Shown here: in pieces, positions 20,680 through 32,700 of the stretch
How the letters are laid out: each line of letters starts with the position of its first letter
Position numbering within the stretch: the first letter of the stretch is position 1
NCBI GenBank assembly: GCA_030685235.1
Contig: MU839193.1
Span: 62,001-126,000 of the forward strand
DNA: 64,000 nt
Source of the DNA: Copromyces sp. CBS 386.78
Lineage: Eukaryota; Ascomycota; Sordariomycetes; Sordariales; Sordariaceae
Direction of reading: 5' to 3'
Translations under genes and position numbers: made by a program
Notes under the pieces: model-generated
Databases searched by the model: none
The model's input: only the letters and a program-made list of their open reading frames with translations
What the model was told of the DNA's origin: nothing

Positions 20680-22503
20680 TCACTTCTTGCTCTTCTTAGG
20701 TCCCGGTAATGCCCAGTATTTCCTCTTCCTCTTACTGTTGGTTTCCCGTTTCTTTCCCTTTGCCTTCCCCTTGTCCTTCTCCGTCTTTGTCTCCTCCTCC
20801 ACAACCTCATCAAAAACCCCAAGTGAAATCTCCCCTCCCTCCCCAGGTAACATCCCCTTCTCCTTCTCCGTCTTTGTCCCCCCCTCAACAACCTCATCAA
20901 AAACTCCAAGCGAAATCTCCCCTCCCTCCCCAGGTAACATCCCCTCAGCCACCTTAACCTCCAACCCCTCCAACCCCTCCTCAATCATCTCCCACTTGAC
21001 CCCAAACTTGGTGGTGCCCACATCATCCCACTTGGCCATCCTCATCTCCGGCCCAACAACAGCCGACTTTCTCTTCTTCCTGCTCTTCCTTTCACCACCA
21101 TTACCATTCTTCTCCCTCTCCCTCTCCCACTCCGCTGCCTTGAGGTTTTGCTCGGCAACCTGCCCCATCAGATCTGCCATTGCCGTCCTCATTGCTTTGA
21201 GAGGAGAAGGAGGGTCTCCGTAAGCTTTTGCTTTTTCTGAAGTTGTAGGCCCTTCTTTGCTGCTGCTGACGAATAGACACCCGATAAAGTACTTGAAGTG
21301 CTTCCTGTGCTTCCTCTGTTTGTTGGCGGCAGCGGCGGCGGCGGCGTTGTCGTCGTTGTCGTCGTTGTGGGGAGCGGCGGAAGCGGATTTTTCAGCGGAA
21401 GCGGAAACGGAAGAAGGAGCCGACCTGATGAGTAGGGCCGTGCCTACCAAGCTTCGCTGGTGCTTGTCTAGTAGTGCGTTTTCGCGGGCTTTTCGGACTT
21501 GGACGGGGTCGGACACGGACTCGGAATCTTGGTCTTGGGAATGCGAGGCGTGGAGATCGGTTTGTGATGAGGACGGAGAGGAGGATGGGGATGCGGTGGT
21601 GGTGGTGGTAATGGTGGGGATGGACGTACAGTGTGACCTGTACACTTCGTAGGCTTCGGGAAAGTGAGTGCGCAAGAACTTGGATACTCCGTCACCCCAG
21701 TCGGCTTGGGCGCTGCAGGCGAGAATGAGGAGGGTGCCGGGGGGAGGGGCGGGAGAGAAGAGGTCGGTGTTGGGGTGGGGGGCGAGGGTGAGGCGGTGGG
21801 TGGTGAGGGGTGGTGCCACTGGTGAGGGTGGTTGTGGTTGTGATAGTTCTGTTGTCGTTGTTATTTGTGGCGGGGTTTCTTGAGGCTCTTCGGTCGCTGC
21901 CGTTGCTTGTTGCGGTGTTAATCCTGATACTGATGACGAGGTCTCCTCTGTATGAGAACGTTCTGTCGCCGCCTTATCTTTTGTAAGATCATTGCCCACT
22001 TCAACTCCAACCTCACTTGGACCCGGACTAATCTTGAGAACACTCCTTCGACGGCGCGACCGACCCATCCTTTCGACTCTTCCCACTGGTATATCTAGAG
22101 CTGAATCTGGGTCTGGATCAGGTTCTCTCAAAAGGGAATGTGTCAGGGGTAATATCGCCACCTGATGCTGTTGGTACCGTTGTCTTCGTGGTGGTTGCTG
22201 TTGTTGCTTTTGTTGTTTTAATAGGTCTCCCTCACTTCCAACGACCAGCCCTTTCTGCCCAGCATTACCAACAACCCTCATCCACGCTCCCCAGTCTCTA
22301 GACTTAACGCTCTGCATAGCGCGCCTCAAAACCACCCTTTCCGGACCTCTAACCTCCCCCCCAACCCGCCTCACCACTTGCTCCCGCAGTTCCCGGCGTT
22401 CTGCTGAACTTGAAGCATTGTTATCGCTGATATTTCTGTTGCTATTGCGAATGATGAGGTTGATTGGCCTTTTGAAGAGACGGAGTCTTGGTGTTGGTCT
22501 CAT
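20680..22503 (-). CDS. Poa1-like macro-domain protein (ADP-ribose-1''-phosphate phosphatase family)
   Basis: This is a single-exon frame of 607 residues. Poa1-type macro domains remove the 1''-phosphate of ADP-ribose 1''-phosphate, a by-product of tRNA splicing. Support: residues 256-285 read PPPGTLLILACSAQ then DWGDGVSKFLRTHFPEAY, the ligand-loop pattern with a Gly-rich turn. YFIGCLFVS follows at 405-413, a helix MRTAMADLMGQVAEQN near 438-453, and MAKWDDVGTTKFGVKWEMIEEGL at about 489-511, which fits the closing motif. Long low-complexity inserts split the domain (292-345 and 360-402). The 240 residues before it are Gln- and Ser/Thr-rich and unassigned. A 29-residue repeat near 520-576 and a basic tail end the protein. 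Activity is inferred. Confidence 0.78.
   Translation of the reverse strand: MRPTPRLRLFKRPINLIIRNSNRNISDNNASSSAERRELREQVVRRVGGEVRGPERVVLRRAMQSVKSRDWGAWMRVVGNAGQKGLVVGSEGDLLKQQKQQQQPPRRQRYQQHQVAILPLTHSLLREPDPDPDSALDIPVGRVERMGRSRRRRSVLKISPGPSEVGVEVGNDLTKDKAATERSHTEETSSSVSGLTPQQATAATEEPQETPPQITTTTELSQPQPPSPVAPPLTTHRLTLAPHPNTDLFSPAPPPGTLLILACSAQADWGDGVSKFLRTHFPEAYEVYRSHCTSIPTITTTTTASPSSSPSSSQTDLHASHSQDQDSESVSDPVQVRKARENALLDKHQRSLVGTALLIRSAPSSVSASAEKSASAAPHNDDNDDNAAAAAAANKQRKHRKHFKYFIGCLFVSSSKEGPTTSEKAKAYGDPPSPLKAMRTAMADLMGQVAEQNLKAAEWEREREKNGNGGERKSRKKRKSAVVGPEMRMAKWDDVGTTKFGVKWEMIEEGLEGLEVKVAEGMLPGEGGEISLGVFDEVVEGGTKTEKEKGMLPGEGGEISLGVFDEVVEEETKTEKDKGKAKGKKRETNSKRKRKYWALPGPKKSKK
20775..20948 (-). 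repeat. Tandem repeat, two 87-bp units, coding
   Basis: Two adjacent 87-bp copies encode the 29-residue unit that includes GMLPGEGGEISLGVFDEVVE twice in the macro-domain protein. The units differ at few sites and keep the reading frame. This looks like a recent in-frame duplication. Confidence 0.9.
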
Positions 22504-23059
22504 ATTATTTTTGGCGACCTGGTGTTGAAGTTATGTATGTATTAGGTGGGGAGCATGGAAAGGAAGTGGGAAGAGGGAGAAGATTAAGGTAGGTATCCGT
22601 TTTTGGGCATAGGAAAGGGGGAAAATGGTAAAGAACGACGTGGGTGAGTGAATGAATGTGTTCCGAACTACAACTGAAGTACAACTGAAGTAAAGTCTTT
22701 GAATCGATATCGGCCGGATTAAACCTGAAAGGGAAGGATGCCAAGACTGTTCCCCCACCTCTAGCCGGTTATGTCATCCGATGTAACTCTGAGACACTAG
22801 CCTTTTAAGGGTTGGAATCAGAGCCTCATTATTGTTCTGGACCTCGGGATACACAACCAAGATTCACAAAGAAAGCTCGAAGCACTTCATCGCTCTCAGA
22901 ATAGGGATAACAATGCCATATCATTCCTCTATGCATCTACCACTACCAACACCACACACTCAATGCTCTTGCTCTTGCTCATTGCTCACCACTCTAATCA
23001 AATTGTGACCAAAAAAGGAACGGAACGGACCAACAACCAAAACAGACCATAAACAATCA
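22504..23059. other. Intergenic region upstream of macro-domain gene
   Basis: This 556-bp stretch holds the promoter of the macro-domain gene and the 3' end of the V-ATPase gene. I see no gene or clear regulatory site. Confidence 0.45.
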
Positions 23060-25962
23060 TCAGCCCATGTACTCTCTAAGCTCCTCCGACTCTTCAAGCT
23101 GTTGCTTAAACGAGAATGGCGCAAACGGCCATCCGCCAAACTCGGCGAACTTGGAGAAGGACTCGACCCACGCGAGACGCAACGAGTGAAGCTGTTGTTT
23201 TTTAATCTTCGTTAGCAAATGACTTTGATTCGTTGAGGATACCAGAGAGCAAACTTACCATAGCGGAGACACCCTCCATGATAATCAAAATGATAACACT
23301 GAGGACGAAGAACATGGCAAACGCAACCACGAGGAAGATAGCGCCGCCAATACCCGTGGATTCCAGCGCCTTCTGCATGGTCATGGACCAAAGCACGGAG
23401 GAAAGCTGCTGATGCGCAAGCGAAAGAGCCCAGAGACGAAGGTAGGAAGCAGTATGCGAGACACAGTTGAGGCAGAACTCTGCTTCGTTGTTAGTACGCT
23501 CCCTTTAACAAATCCTAACGGACGGAGGAAACTCACCGATAGTATGAATGACCTGGTGAATCATCACTTCGCTAAACTCAAACTCCTCATGTTCGCCATC
23601 ACCATGGTCATCGTGGGTAAGCATGGCCGCACCCTCGTAATCATCACCGTCATCACCATGAACACCGCTGGTGTGACCGTTCTCATCATCATCATCATCC
23701 AGAGCACTAACACGAGATCGCTCGCCAATACCGCGATAGCCCTTGGCGCGCGCCCGGTTGTTCTCCCAACGAAGATAGAACGGCTTGAGGAAGAGAAGAA
23801 TGGGGACCTGAACAACAGCCAGCAGCAGGAGGATAACCTGAACTGTGGCCTGACCAGGGTAGAGAGCGACACCACCGTCAAGGGTACCGGGCTGCAAGAA
23901 CATGTAGATCAACATGTTCAAGAGTCCAGGAGGCTGCCTACCGGTGCCGAACCAGTCGACCGTCCACTTGTAGATAATGCAGAGGACGAGGTAACCAAAG
24001 ATGGACTGGAAGAAGATCATGCCCGGGACAAAATTACCCCAGATATCAATCGGCTTCTTGAAGTGGCGGGCGTTGATGTAGGAGAAGCACAGCGAGTAGG
24101 TCATGTGGGCCCAACCCAAGATGATGGACATCTTCATCTTGTAACTGTTGCTGAAGAGCAAGTCGTTCTCGGTACCGTGCCAACGCCAATCGAGACCAAA
24201 GGGGTAGCGGTAACCGTTCGGCTCGCGGAGCTCGGCGTGGACCGTGTCACCATCCTTATAACCCGAGGGCACAACCCACTTCCACTGACTGTCAAAGAGC
24301 GTCATGGACTTGGAGAACACATCGTTATAGATCAGACCGGTGTAGACAGAGAAGACCGCCATGACCAAAGCGATGTAACGACCGTAGTAAACCATGGCGA
24401 AGAGCTCGAACGTGACCTTCTTCAGGGGCTTCTCCCAGTAGATCATGGCGAGGGCGGCGCAAAGCATGATGATGGCGTGACCAAGGTCACCAAACATGAC
24501 AGCGAAGAGGAAGGGGAAAGTGACAATTACCGGGATGGCAGGGTTAACTTCCTGGTAGGTAGCAGTACCGTAGGCGTTGACGATGGTTTGGAAAGCCTCG
24601 GTGAACTTGTTAGTCTTGAGATAGGTAGGAGGGGTCTTGTTGGTCCGGATCTCGTTGATAATAGACGGGACCGAGAGACCAGCTCTATTGTTGACATCCT
24701 GCAGAGTGGACCTGATGAGCGGCAGGTCGTTGGTAGGACACCAACCCTCAGCAATCAACGTCCGGCGAGCGCGGTCGTACGAGAAGAGGTTGAGAGTATT
24801 ATAAACAGCCTTCTCCTTGCTGACGAGAACCATCCAAGCCGAGAGTGACTGAGAGATCTGAGACAGCTCAGCCTCGAGCGTCTGCTGGGTGTTGCGAAGG
24901 ACGTTCTGGACATCGTTAAGCCTAGCGTTGACCTCGTGAACCTGGTCCCGGCGCAGATCGCTGTTCTCATCGACATTGTACACCTCGGCGCCCATGGACT
25001 CGGAAATGCGGCGGATCTTGGCGAGGATCTCCTTGCCGTGGGCAAAGATGACGAAGACGTTCTTGAGAACGGGCTCGTTGGTGGTGGGATCGACCAACGG
25101 CTCGGGAATCTCGGCCTGGTTCATGTAAAGATTACCGCGGAGGGTACGCCAGAGGATGCGCTCAAAGGCAGCGACGCGGTCTCTGCCGATAACACCGGCG
25201 ACGAAACCGATGTTCATGCCGGAGAAGGAACGCTCAACATCGGCGGCGGTGTTGTGCTGCTCGACATCCTGAAGCAGAGGGGCGTCGTCGTTGTCGGTGG
25301 ATGCTCTAATCTCCTCGACGCTGCCGTGGGCGCGGTCGAAGAAGCCTCCAGCCTCGCGCAAGACCCATCTCCACTCGGTCAGCTCGACCTCGCGCCTCTT
25401 CAATGTTTCGTAGCTCTCGTTAAGAGAAGAGACGCGCTGCTCCAAGCTCTGGGCACGTTCGGCGAGTTCGTCGATCTCGGTGGTAGTGGGCGGGGCGAGG
25501 GTGTCTACGTCGAGGTCGAGTTTGCGCAGAGGGATTCCAGCCTTCTCCATCTGGGTGTGGAAGTAGCCTTGGCACACAACGAGTTAGCGATGATGCGATG
25601 TGGTCTTCGACAAGAGGACATACGCAGTTGGCGTTCGACATTGTCGAGGCGTCTAATATCTTGGGTGAATGCTCTTTGGAAAGCACTGAGTTCCGAGTTG
25701 AGCTGTATTGGCAGACATTGTTAGCGACCGATGTTGATGTTGACATTGTTGTTCTTGTTGACGCCGGTGGTGGTGCTGGTGGGTTCTCGTGATGACAATA
25801 GACAGGGCAGGGGAGGACTCGGGATGGCATTACGTCTCTGAACTGGACAAGCCCCAGCTCGCCCAGGGCATTGCAGACTTCGCGGCCGATTTCGTTGGAA
25901 ATGTAGAGCTGGACCATGCTCATGTCCGCTGAGCGGAACGGCGTGTCCTGTTTCGGCGCCAT
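23060..25962 (-). CDS. vph1: V-type H+-ATPase subunit a (Vph1), V0 sector
   Basis: This is the large membrane subunit of the vacuolar proton pump and carries the proton half-channels. Five exons join: 25834-25962, 25624-25702, 23537-25567, 23259-23479 and 23060-23191. They give 863 residues, the usual size. The start reads [20 protein letters not shown], and the exon 1-2 join gives [19 protein letters not shown] followed by [11 protein letters not shown], continuous with the family. A cytosolic N-terminal half with coiled-coil character is followed by a hydrophobic half with about eight membrane segments (for example [19 protein letters not shown]). The essential arginine lies in [13 protein letters not shown], created exactly at the exon 3-4 region. 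An acidic, His-rich loop sits before the last segments. A palindrome lies about 400 bp upstream of the start. Confidence 0.97.
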
Positions 25963-27642
25963 CGTGGATGACCCGATTGAAGCGGAATGCTATGTGCAAC
26001 TCCGAGTCGTTGTCGTAGATTGTTTGGTTGGTGGTTTGGTTTTCAGTTCCAGGTTCAAGTTGCTACGTCGGAGCCTTCCAAGGCGTCTCGGGTCGAGCTG
26101 GAGCGCTGCTGCAGTGGTTCGCTGCAAGGTCACAGTGGACCTTGCGTCGCCGCGCCAGGCAGTGGCCACTCATGTTGGGACGAGCGCCGCTTCCTTGCCG
26201 CCGCCAGCCGGTCGCACTTCGCTGATGCACGCTTCGGCCATCATCACCAGCTGTCGGAAGTGGCAGAATCAGATCGTCAGCTGGTGACTTCAAGTAACGT
26301 TTATCTTACCCTAACCCTGAATTCAATACTCTTCTCACTTCCTCTCTTCGCAGTTCGCAGTGACGTCTCGAGGACCTTGTCTTGTCGAGACGTCTCTTTG
26401 GTCTTTTGGGATGTTTTGTTTTCGAAAATTCCTAAGGGTATTATTTGAATCATAGAAGACTCTTTACTATTAGGTATAAAGACTCTAGGTATGCTATCTC
26501 CTATCTTCCAACCTGCACCTGATCACCTTGTCCGCATGAAGCGTGGACAACTCAACCACTTCTCAGGTTCTCTTTAGTATCTATTGGAATCTCCAAACCC
26601 CCAAAGCTCACCCGCAGTACACACGGATCCCATCACCAAATAAAAGCAGGTACCGTCTCTTGCATCTCCGTCAAACAGCCTCAGTGATGTCACGTTGCAG
26701 TGAATTTGAAGTTTGCATACTGCATTCAGGGACCAGTTAAAAAGAGTCCAAAAGTCCATGAGATATTCATGTTCAATGTTTTTAGAGGAACAATCAGACA
26801 GAGTCGGAGGAGGGGACCAAGGGACCAGCGATTACCGAAACCCCCACGCGGGGTTGGGTCAGCCAGGAATGGTCACACCCAGTGGCCATCCATCACACAT
26901 ACAAATTACTCACTCACCCAGGCAGCGATTTAGAATCAAGTCCGATATCTTTTCTTTTTCTCGGATATCATTTGGCACATGCTGCGATATTGCTTAACTG
27001 GGCGGTTTTAAATAGTCAAGTAGATCAAGTCGTTAAAGCCGACTGCAAATCCTAGCTTAAGAAGCTTATAAATGTAGCATAAATCTCCCTCCCATCCTCC
27101 TGGTGGTTCTTCCACCCGAGGCTATAAAGTACAAGACATACACACAACTTCAAGCAGTTATCAGAGAAACTGTTTGTTTTGCCTCCTGCCAAGTCTCTTT
27201 ATGACCAAACAGTCAATTCCTTCTCCTTGGAAACTCCTGCTTTTGGTATATTGATATCGATCGATCCAAAGCAAACACTTTGATAACCCTTCTTTTGATC
27301 AGAAAACAGAAAAAGCCTATCCATCCAAAAACTCCATGCAATGACGATGATGCGAAACCCCCTCTCAAATACCGATAGATCCGTTGGTGGAAAATGGATA
27401 TTGGAACTCTCGACGACTTCGCTCTCGGCATGCGAAAAAATGATATCAGAAAACCCAAAAACTCCGTGTTTGAACGCAAAACCGAGGGATAAAAAACGCC
27501 GAAATCGCTCGCTTGCCATGCCGGTCATACCATGCCATGCCATGCCAACAGAGGGGATACATAAGAATGAAAAAAGGTGAGTAGAGGGCCGGAAAGAGGT
27601 TGTGATGAGGAACAGATCGATCGCCGATGCGAAGAGAGCTGC
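25963..27642. other. Intergenic region upstream of vph1
   Basis: This 1.7-kb region holds the vph1 promoter and the 3' side of the F-box/LRR gene. It includes the palindrome at 26362-26394 and a short CATGC-type repeat (27523-27552). No supported gene was found. Confidence 0.45.
26361..26394. promoter_or_regulatory. Palindromic element upstream of vph1 (GACGTCTCGA arms)
   Basis: The arms 26362-26371 and 26385-26394 are perfect 10-bp inverted copies with a 13-bp spacer. Each contains GACGTC, and the left one is preceded by T, giving TGACGTC, the core of CRE/ATF-type bZIP sites. It lies about 400 bp upstream of the vph1 ATG. It could be a dimeric protein-binding site or a hairpin in a leader transcript. 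The function is inferred. Confidence 0.4.
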
Positions 27643-29707
27643 CTAGAGCTTGCGCCCGAACATGAAGCTCCCGTACATACCGCCTACCTCAGCTCTCGCG
27701 ACGGGGATCTTTCTCATTCCCCAGGCCTCGGCGCCCATCTTCCAACCACGGCTGCCGTCGTCGCGTGGCACAGAGGGGTCCTGAGACTTCTGTCGCACCA
27801 TCCATCCGCGGCTTCCGACCTCCGAGGTGCGCCAGCCCATGCGCTTCAAGGTGGCAGACGACTTCACCACACGACGGAAAACATCTTCGGCCAGCTCAAC
27901 CACTTCGAGGGGAGCCGAGAAAGCCTTCATGATCGCACAACGGCTGTTGAACAGATAAACCAGGTCCAGCTCGTTACCCCAGAAGTCCGAAAGATCGAGG
28001 AACTTGAGCGTATGCGGAACCCATTCGAGTTGCTTCTCAACATCGTCCGTCTCGTCCGGCACAAAAAGTCGGTTGACGTCCTCCAAGAGGAGGGATCGGC
28101 CAACAGACAATTCCTCAAGGTGCTTGGTCAAGGGCCGGAGCAAATCAATGTGCGAAGAATCCATCTTGCTTCCCTTCAAGCTGAGCGACTTGAGCGTCTT
28201 GGGAAGGACGGGCAGCAGCTCGGAAATGTCCTCGACGTCAAACAGCTGGTGGCTTCTGGCATCAGTAGCCAAGCTCAGGTATACGAGACCCTGGGCGGCA
28301 GGGTGGTTGGCGAGGAAATCAATCACGCCGCGTGCGGAGAGCAACTTGCACTTGGCGATATTCAGGTGAGTGATCCTAGCTGTGTAGGGGATCGACATGA
28401 GGGCCGCATCAGTGATGCGAGTGCCGGCGACATCAAGGTGCGTCAACCGAGTAAGGCGGGGGAGAATGGTCTCAAAGACAATCGAAGGCAGCGTCAAGCA
28501 CTTGTGAAGCGAGAGGCGGCGAATCGATAACTGCGCAGGCCAATCCGGCGTCACTATGGCCGTGAAGGAATCCTTGAAGAAGGTCGAAGTGCATCCGCAA
28601 AAGTCCAAAGCCTCCATGCGCTCAAGACCCAAAAACAGCTTCCTCAACACATCCGCGCTCAAATCCTGGTCGATGTGCTCCTGGACCAAGAACTCCTGAA
28701 GGTTTGGGGTCAAGTCAAGGCATCGGAGCAAGGTCTCGGAAGTCAAGTTGCGGGCCAGAGATCGCTCGGCGGCCGTGGAGAAGAGCTGCGAAGGGTTGAA
28801 GTGGCAGAAGTCGAGTCGTCGGACGATTGTGCCCAGCGTTTGGTGCTCGGCGATATGGGTCAGGAACTTGTGAAAGATTCTCGAGTGGGGGATCGTGATC
28901 TGGCTGTACAGCGTGCTCAAGGTAGCAAAGTGCAGTGTCTTGGATGTCAGCAACAACGACATGAGATCGATATTGCGCCGGGATACGCCGTTCGGGGGAA
29001 TGTCGAGGACGAGGAGACTGATGATGGCGCCTGTCACATCACATGGTGGTTAGCGAACGGGTTGTTCCCAGATGCCGAGCAGGGGAGGGGCATTTATGGA
29101 GTCGGGACGGGTACGTACTCAAAATTTCGGCAGGGAGCCTCTCGATGGCAGCCTCACCCGGCCTGATCTTGACATTTCTGGGAGCCTTTGGCGCACTGCC
29201 CCAGACGTTATTCAGAATGGTCAGGTCTCCAAAGCTCCTGCTAGCAAGCTTGCCCTTAACCTGGATTCCCTTCCATCCTTGGAAGCTGTCGGCGGGGGCA
29301 ACATAGCCGCGGAGCCTGCTGTTGGGCTGGGTCACTGGGGGGCGGAACTGGGTCTGGATCATGTTGAAGGCGTTGATCTTGTCGAGAGCCGAGGGGCCAG
29401 GAGTGACCTCGGGGGTGCGATCGTCAACAACTTCTTCGTCGACGTCGAGATGAGAGACCTTGGAGTGGGTAAAGGTCTGGGTGAGGGTGCTTTCGTTCTC
29501 GCGGATGGAGGAGAAGGAAGAGCGCGACGCCCTGTCGGGAGAAGGCTGGCGGTTTTGAGCCTCGCTCATGATCTTGTTGTCGCACTCGTTAGGGGAGGGG
29601 AGAGCTGGGGAGAGGCACTCCTGGTGGGCAGGAGGAGTAATAGGAGGGCTTGGCGTTTGGATGTGATCCATGGCCGCGAAGGTATTGAGCTGATGCAGAA
29701 TGACCAT
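27643..29707 (-). CDS. F-box / leucine-rich-repeat-like protein
   Basis: Exon 1 is 29119-29707 and exon 2 is 27643-29030, with an 89-nt intron; the product is 658 residues. An in-frame ATG 12 codons downstream (29671) is an alternative start. The first 180 residues are Ser/Pro-rich and probably disordered. An F-box-like motif straddles the intron: AAIERLPAEIL joined to SAIISLLVLDIPPNG. The rest has leucine-rich units, for example LRRLDFCHF-type, LTRLTHLDVAGTRITDAAL, ITHLNIAKCKLLSARG and LKSLSLKGSKM, consistent with a curved LRR substrate-binding domain. F-box proteins of this kind usually recruit targets to SCF ubiquitin ligases; the target is unknown. The C-terminus is Gly/Trp/Arg-rich and unassigned. 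Confidence 0.85.
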
Positions 29708-32700
29708 GTTGATTGAGGAAGGTGGACGAAAGGTCGGGGGACGAAAGGTCGGGGGGGCTTGGCCCAGCCCAATGGTAAGATTGCTATGAGGTCAGGTGTG
29801 CGACGGCGGGACAAGCAATAGTTGACAGTAAGCGGTGACTTGTTTGGCGTCCTTTGTTTGGATTTTTTGCTTTTGGTGGAAGAAGGGGGACGATGTCACG
29901 GACGTTGGCGGGCCGGGGAGAAAATGAAGCCGCAATATGTTCGGGGGTACAAGCGGAGGAAGTTAGGGTTGGATCGAAGCTTTTTGAGCAACAAGGGACG
30001 AAAGTCGGAGAGTCAGAGATCAAAGGTTGGAGCTGTGGTCGAGCCTTGACAGGGAAGGTTGATTTGTTGGTGGATCAGTTGGTACAATATTTCGCTTGTG
30101 GTGGGTTGTCGGTGTCTGGAAGCTTGGATCCCGGGAGGTTATAAAGGGCCGTTCTTGGATCTCCGCTCGCCAAGTTGGGGTAACCCAGAGTCGACAGGTG
30201 AGGCAGGTGTCCAAGCGCGTGGTCCCACGAGCTCACGAGAACAGGCGTGCGGAAGACCGGACTTGTTCTTTGGTTTTTGACGAGTAGCCGCTTGGTGTTT
30301 TTCTATTAGTCAAGGGATGGTGCTGTTAGGTAAGAGGAACGAGGTGGAAGGGGTGCCGGGCGATGCAAGTGATGCGGGGAAGAAAATGCAGTGGTGTTGG
30401 TTGAACAGCACACTGCAGTGCAGAGCAGTTGAAAGAGTTGGAGTTGGATCCGCAACAGTCGTGATCTGGCTCCCAGAGGAAAAGGTGCCAATCGCAGCAG
30501 GAGGTCGATGCTCGGGTCGGAGATCCCAGGTCGCCGCCGCCGCTTGCCGCTTGCTGAGAAAGCTGCCGGAGAAGTGCCCAGACCGGCTCGTGGCCCAATT
30601 TCCTCTCAAGTGAGTCAAGTGCAAAGCTAGGAACCTAGCTAGGGATATCCAATTGTGGAGAGGCTATCGGGAGCGACCGAGAGCACAGTAGCGGAAAATA
30701 GAAGCGGTATGGTCTTTCGTCCACAGGTACCGTGTCTCTGTAACTCTGTAACCTGGGGAAATTTGGAGATTTTTGGCAATTGGCGCTACCAGAAATTATG
30801 ACCGGCAGTATATAAAACGTGCGCCGACCGCCTTAATACCGATGGGGACGACGAGGAGTAATGTACTGTAGGCGCAATATGACCTCAAATGCTGCGCACT
30901 GGTGAACGTAATTTGGAGTGCCCCTCCGCTGGTCTCTTTCTTTGTATGAGTTGGGTTGGTGGTTGGTTCGTCGGATGAGGTCCTGTTCCCGTCTTTTTCG
31001 TCCTTCGTTTAGTTCTCGTTCTTCGTCGTTCGGTTACCGTACGCGGTTGGCAGGAGTGTAAGCGGATATTTGTTGCTTGCTGTTGCACAAACAATGACAA
31101 TGACAGCAGAAGAAGCGACCAGAACAAGAGGCAGGTGCGATGGAGGGATGGAAAAAAGAAGAAACTGATTAAATACTGGAGCTACTTTACAATCGGGAAA
31201 GTACCTAGGGCAAACCGGCACAAGCGGTGCCGGGAAGGCTGCTTCTGAATTTTCTGTCACCATGCCCGCATTTGTATTACTCAACGCGAATTCAAACACC
31301 TCCAGCTGGCCTGGCATAACTTGCGCACTTCCTGCCAATGAACTCCGGCATGCACTTTTTACACTACAGACAGGACCCAGCTGGGTGGTAGCCAGACCCC
31401 TCCGGCAGCCTCCAGCCCAGTGCCTTTGCAAAAATGCAGAACCTTTGGTAGTCATTTGCAAATTTTAGGTCGGCATTTTTGGACACATCATGGAAGACCC
31501 AGTTAAAAAATGGGCTGACGTTGGAGGCCGATTGACGGTGGGCCCAAAGCGTGGCTACAAAAATTAGCAATGCTTCTACCAGTCAGAGGCACGGAAGATG
31601 GAACGCGGTGGAAACTGGTCTGACTGGGTCAAAGGCCAAGACTTCTTTCTGGTGATGGTCATCAGGGACCGGGCCGCCAGCGGTGTTAGGAATTCTTGAT
31701 TTTTGCCTCATCTGTCCCGTCGTCTTTGGCTGTGTCAGAGCTGTTCGGGTGACCGTCGGCCAAAGTGTCGGGCTTGGTTGATCTTGCAGCATCAGCGACC
31801 GGAAATACGAAGCGGACCAACCAGAGCCTGGATATCGCCCACCAAACGTCCGAATCGAGTAACTGGAGTTCTGCCATGCTGGGCAGCTGGAGAAATCTTG
31901 GATCGCCGTCAATTGTGCAATTGATTCCAGTTCTACACGTAAGGTTGCTCAACATGTCAAGCTGCCGGCCGCTGCAGACAACCAAAAATACCCGAGTTTT
32001 CCATGACATGCCATAACATCATCCGGTGTGAAGTGGCAGTGGTTGACAGTGGCTGCCAAGTGGTTGTTCTCTGGTGGCCAAGCCCTCAGCAATGGTACGT
32101 ACCTTACCGTACAGTACAGTAGTGTACAAAGATAGGTACGTACTCGTACGTATGTAATGGCTTGAAGGCAAGAGCAAGCTTCTCCACCAACAGAATAAGG
32201 AACAGCCGCGACATCTCCACAGCAGAAACGGCCCTTCTCCTCGCGCTTCTCCAGATTCCGATCCCGTGCACAACTCAACCATCCGACATGTCAACTGTTA
32301 TGAAGAGCAACCGAACTCGCGATGCATTTTGAGCCATTCTCACATCTCTCTTGTCTTTGCCACGTACCATGATCCTCTGACACTCCTCAGGCCTTGAAGA
32401 AGAGATCTTTCGGTTGCAATGCGATCAGCGGCTAACACGACCCTTGGCTGACGTGACCAGCTTCCATCTCTCGTCTTGAAAGAGTCGAAACCGCATTCCC
32501 AGAAGCTCGCAGCTACGTAGCCCCTTATATCAAATTTCTTATACGGATTCCCCAGACAACAAGCAACCAGCAACCAGCAATAAGCTTTCATCAAATGAAC
32601 GCTGACGTGGGGAGCAACAAGGGGCCCCGGGCATCCGGGGACTCACACGCCGTTTGGACCCCTTTCTTCGCCCTTTAAGATCGCCTCCACGCCGTTGTCG

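Noticed and set aside
23412..24848. 478-codon plus-strand frame, and 24936-25724, opposite vph1
   Set aside because: Both lie antisense to strongly conserved V-ATPase exons. They reflect codon bias of the real gene and resemble no family.
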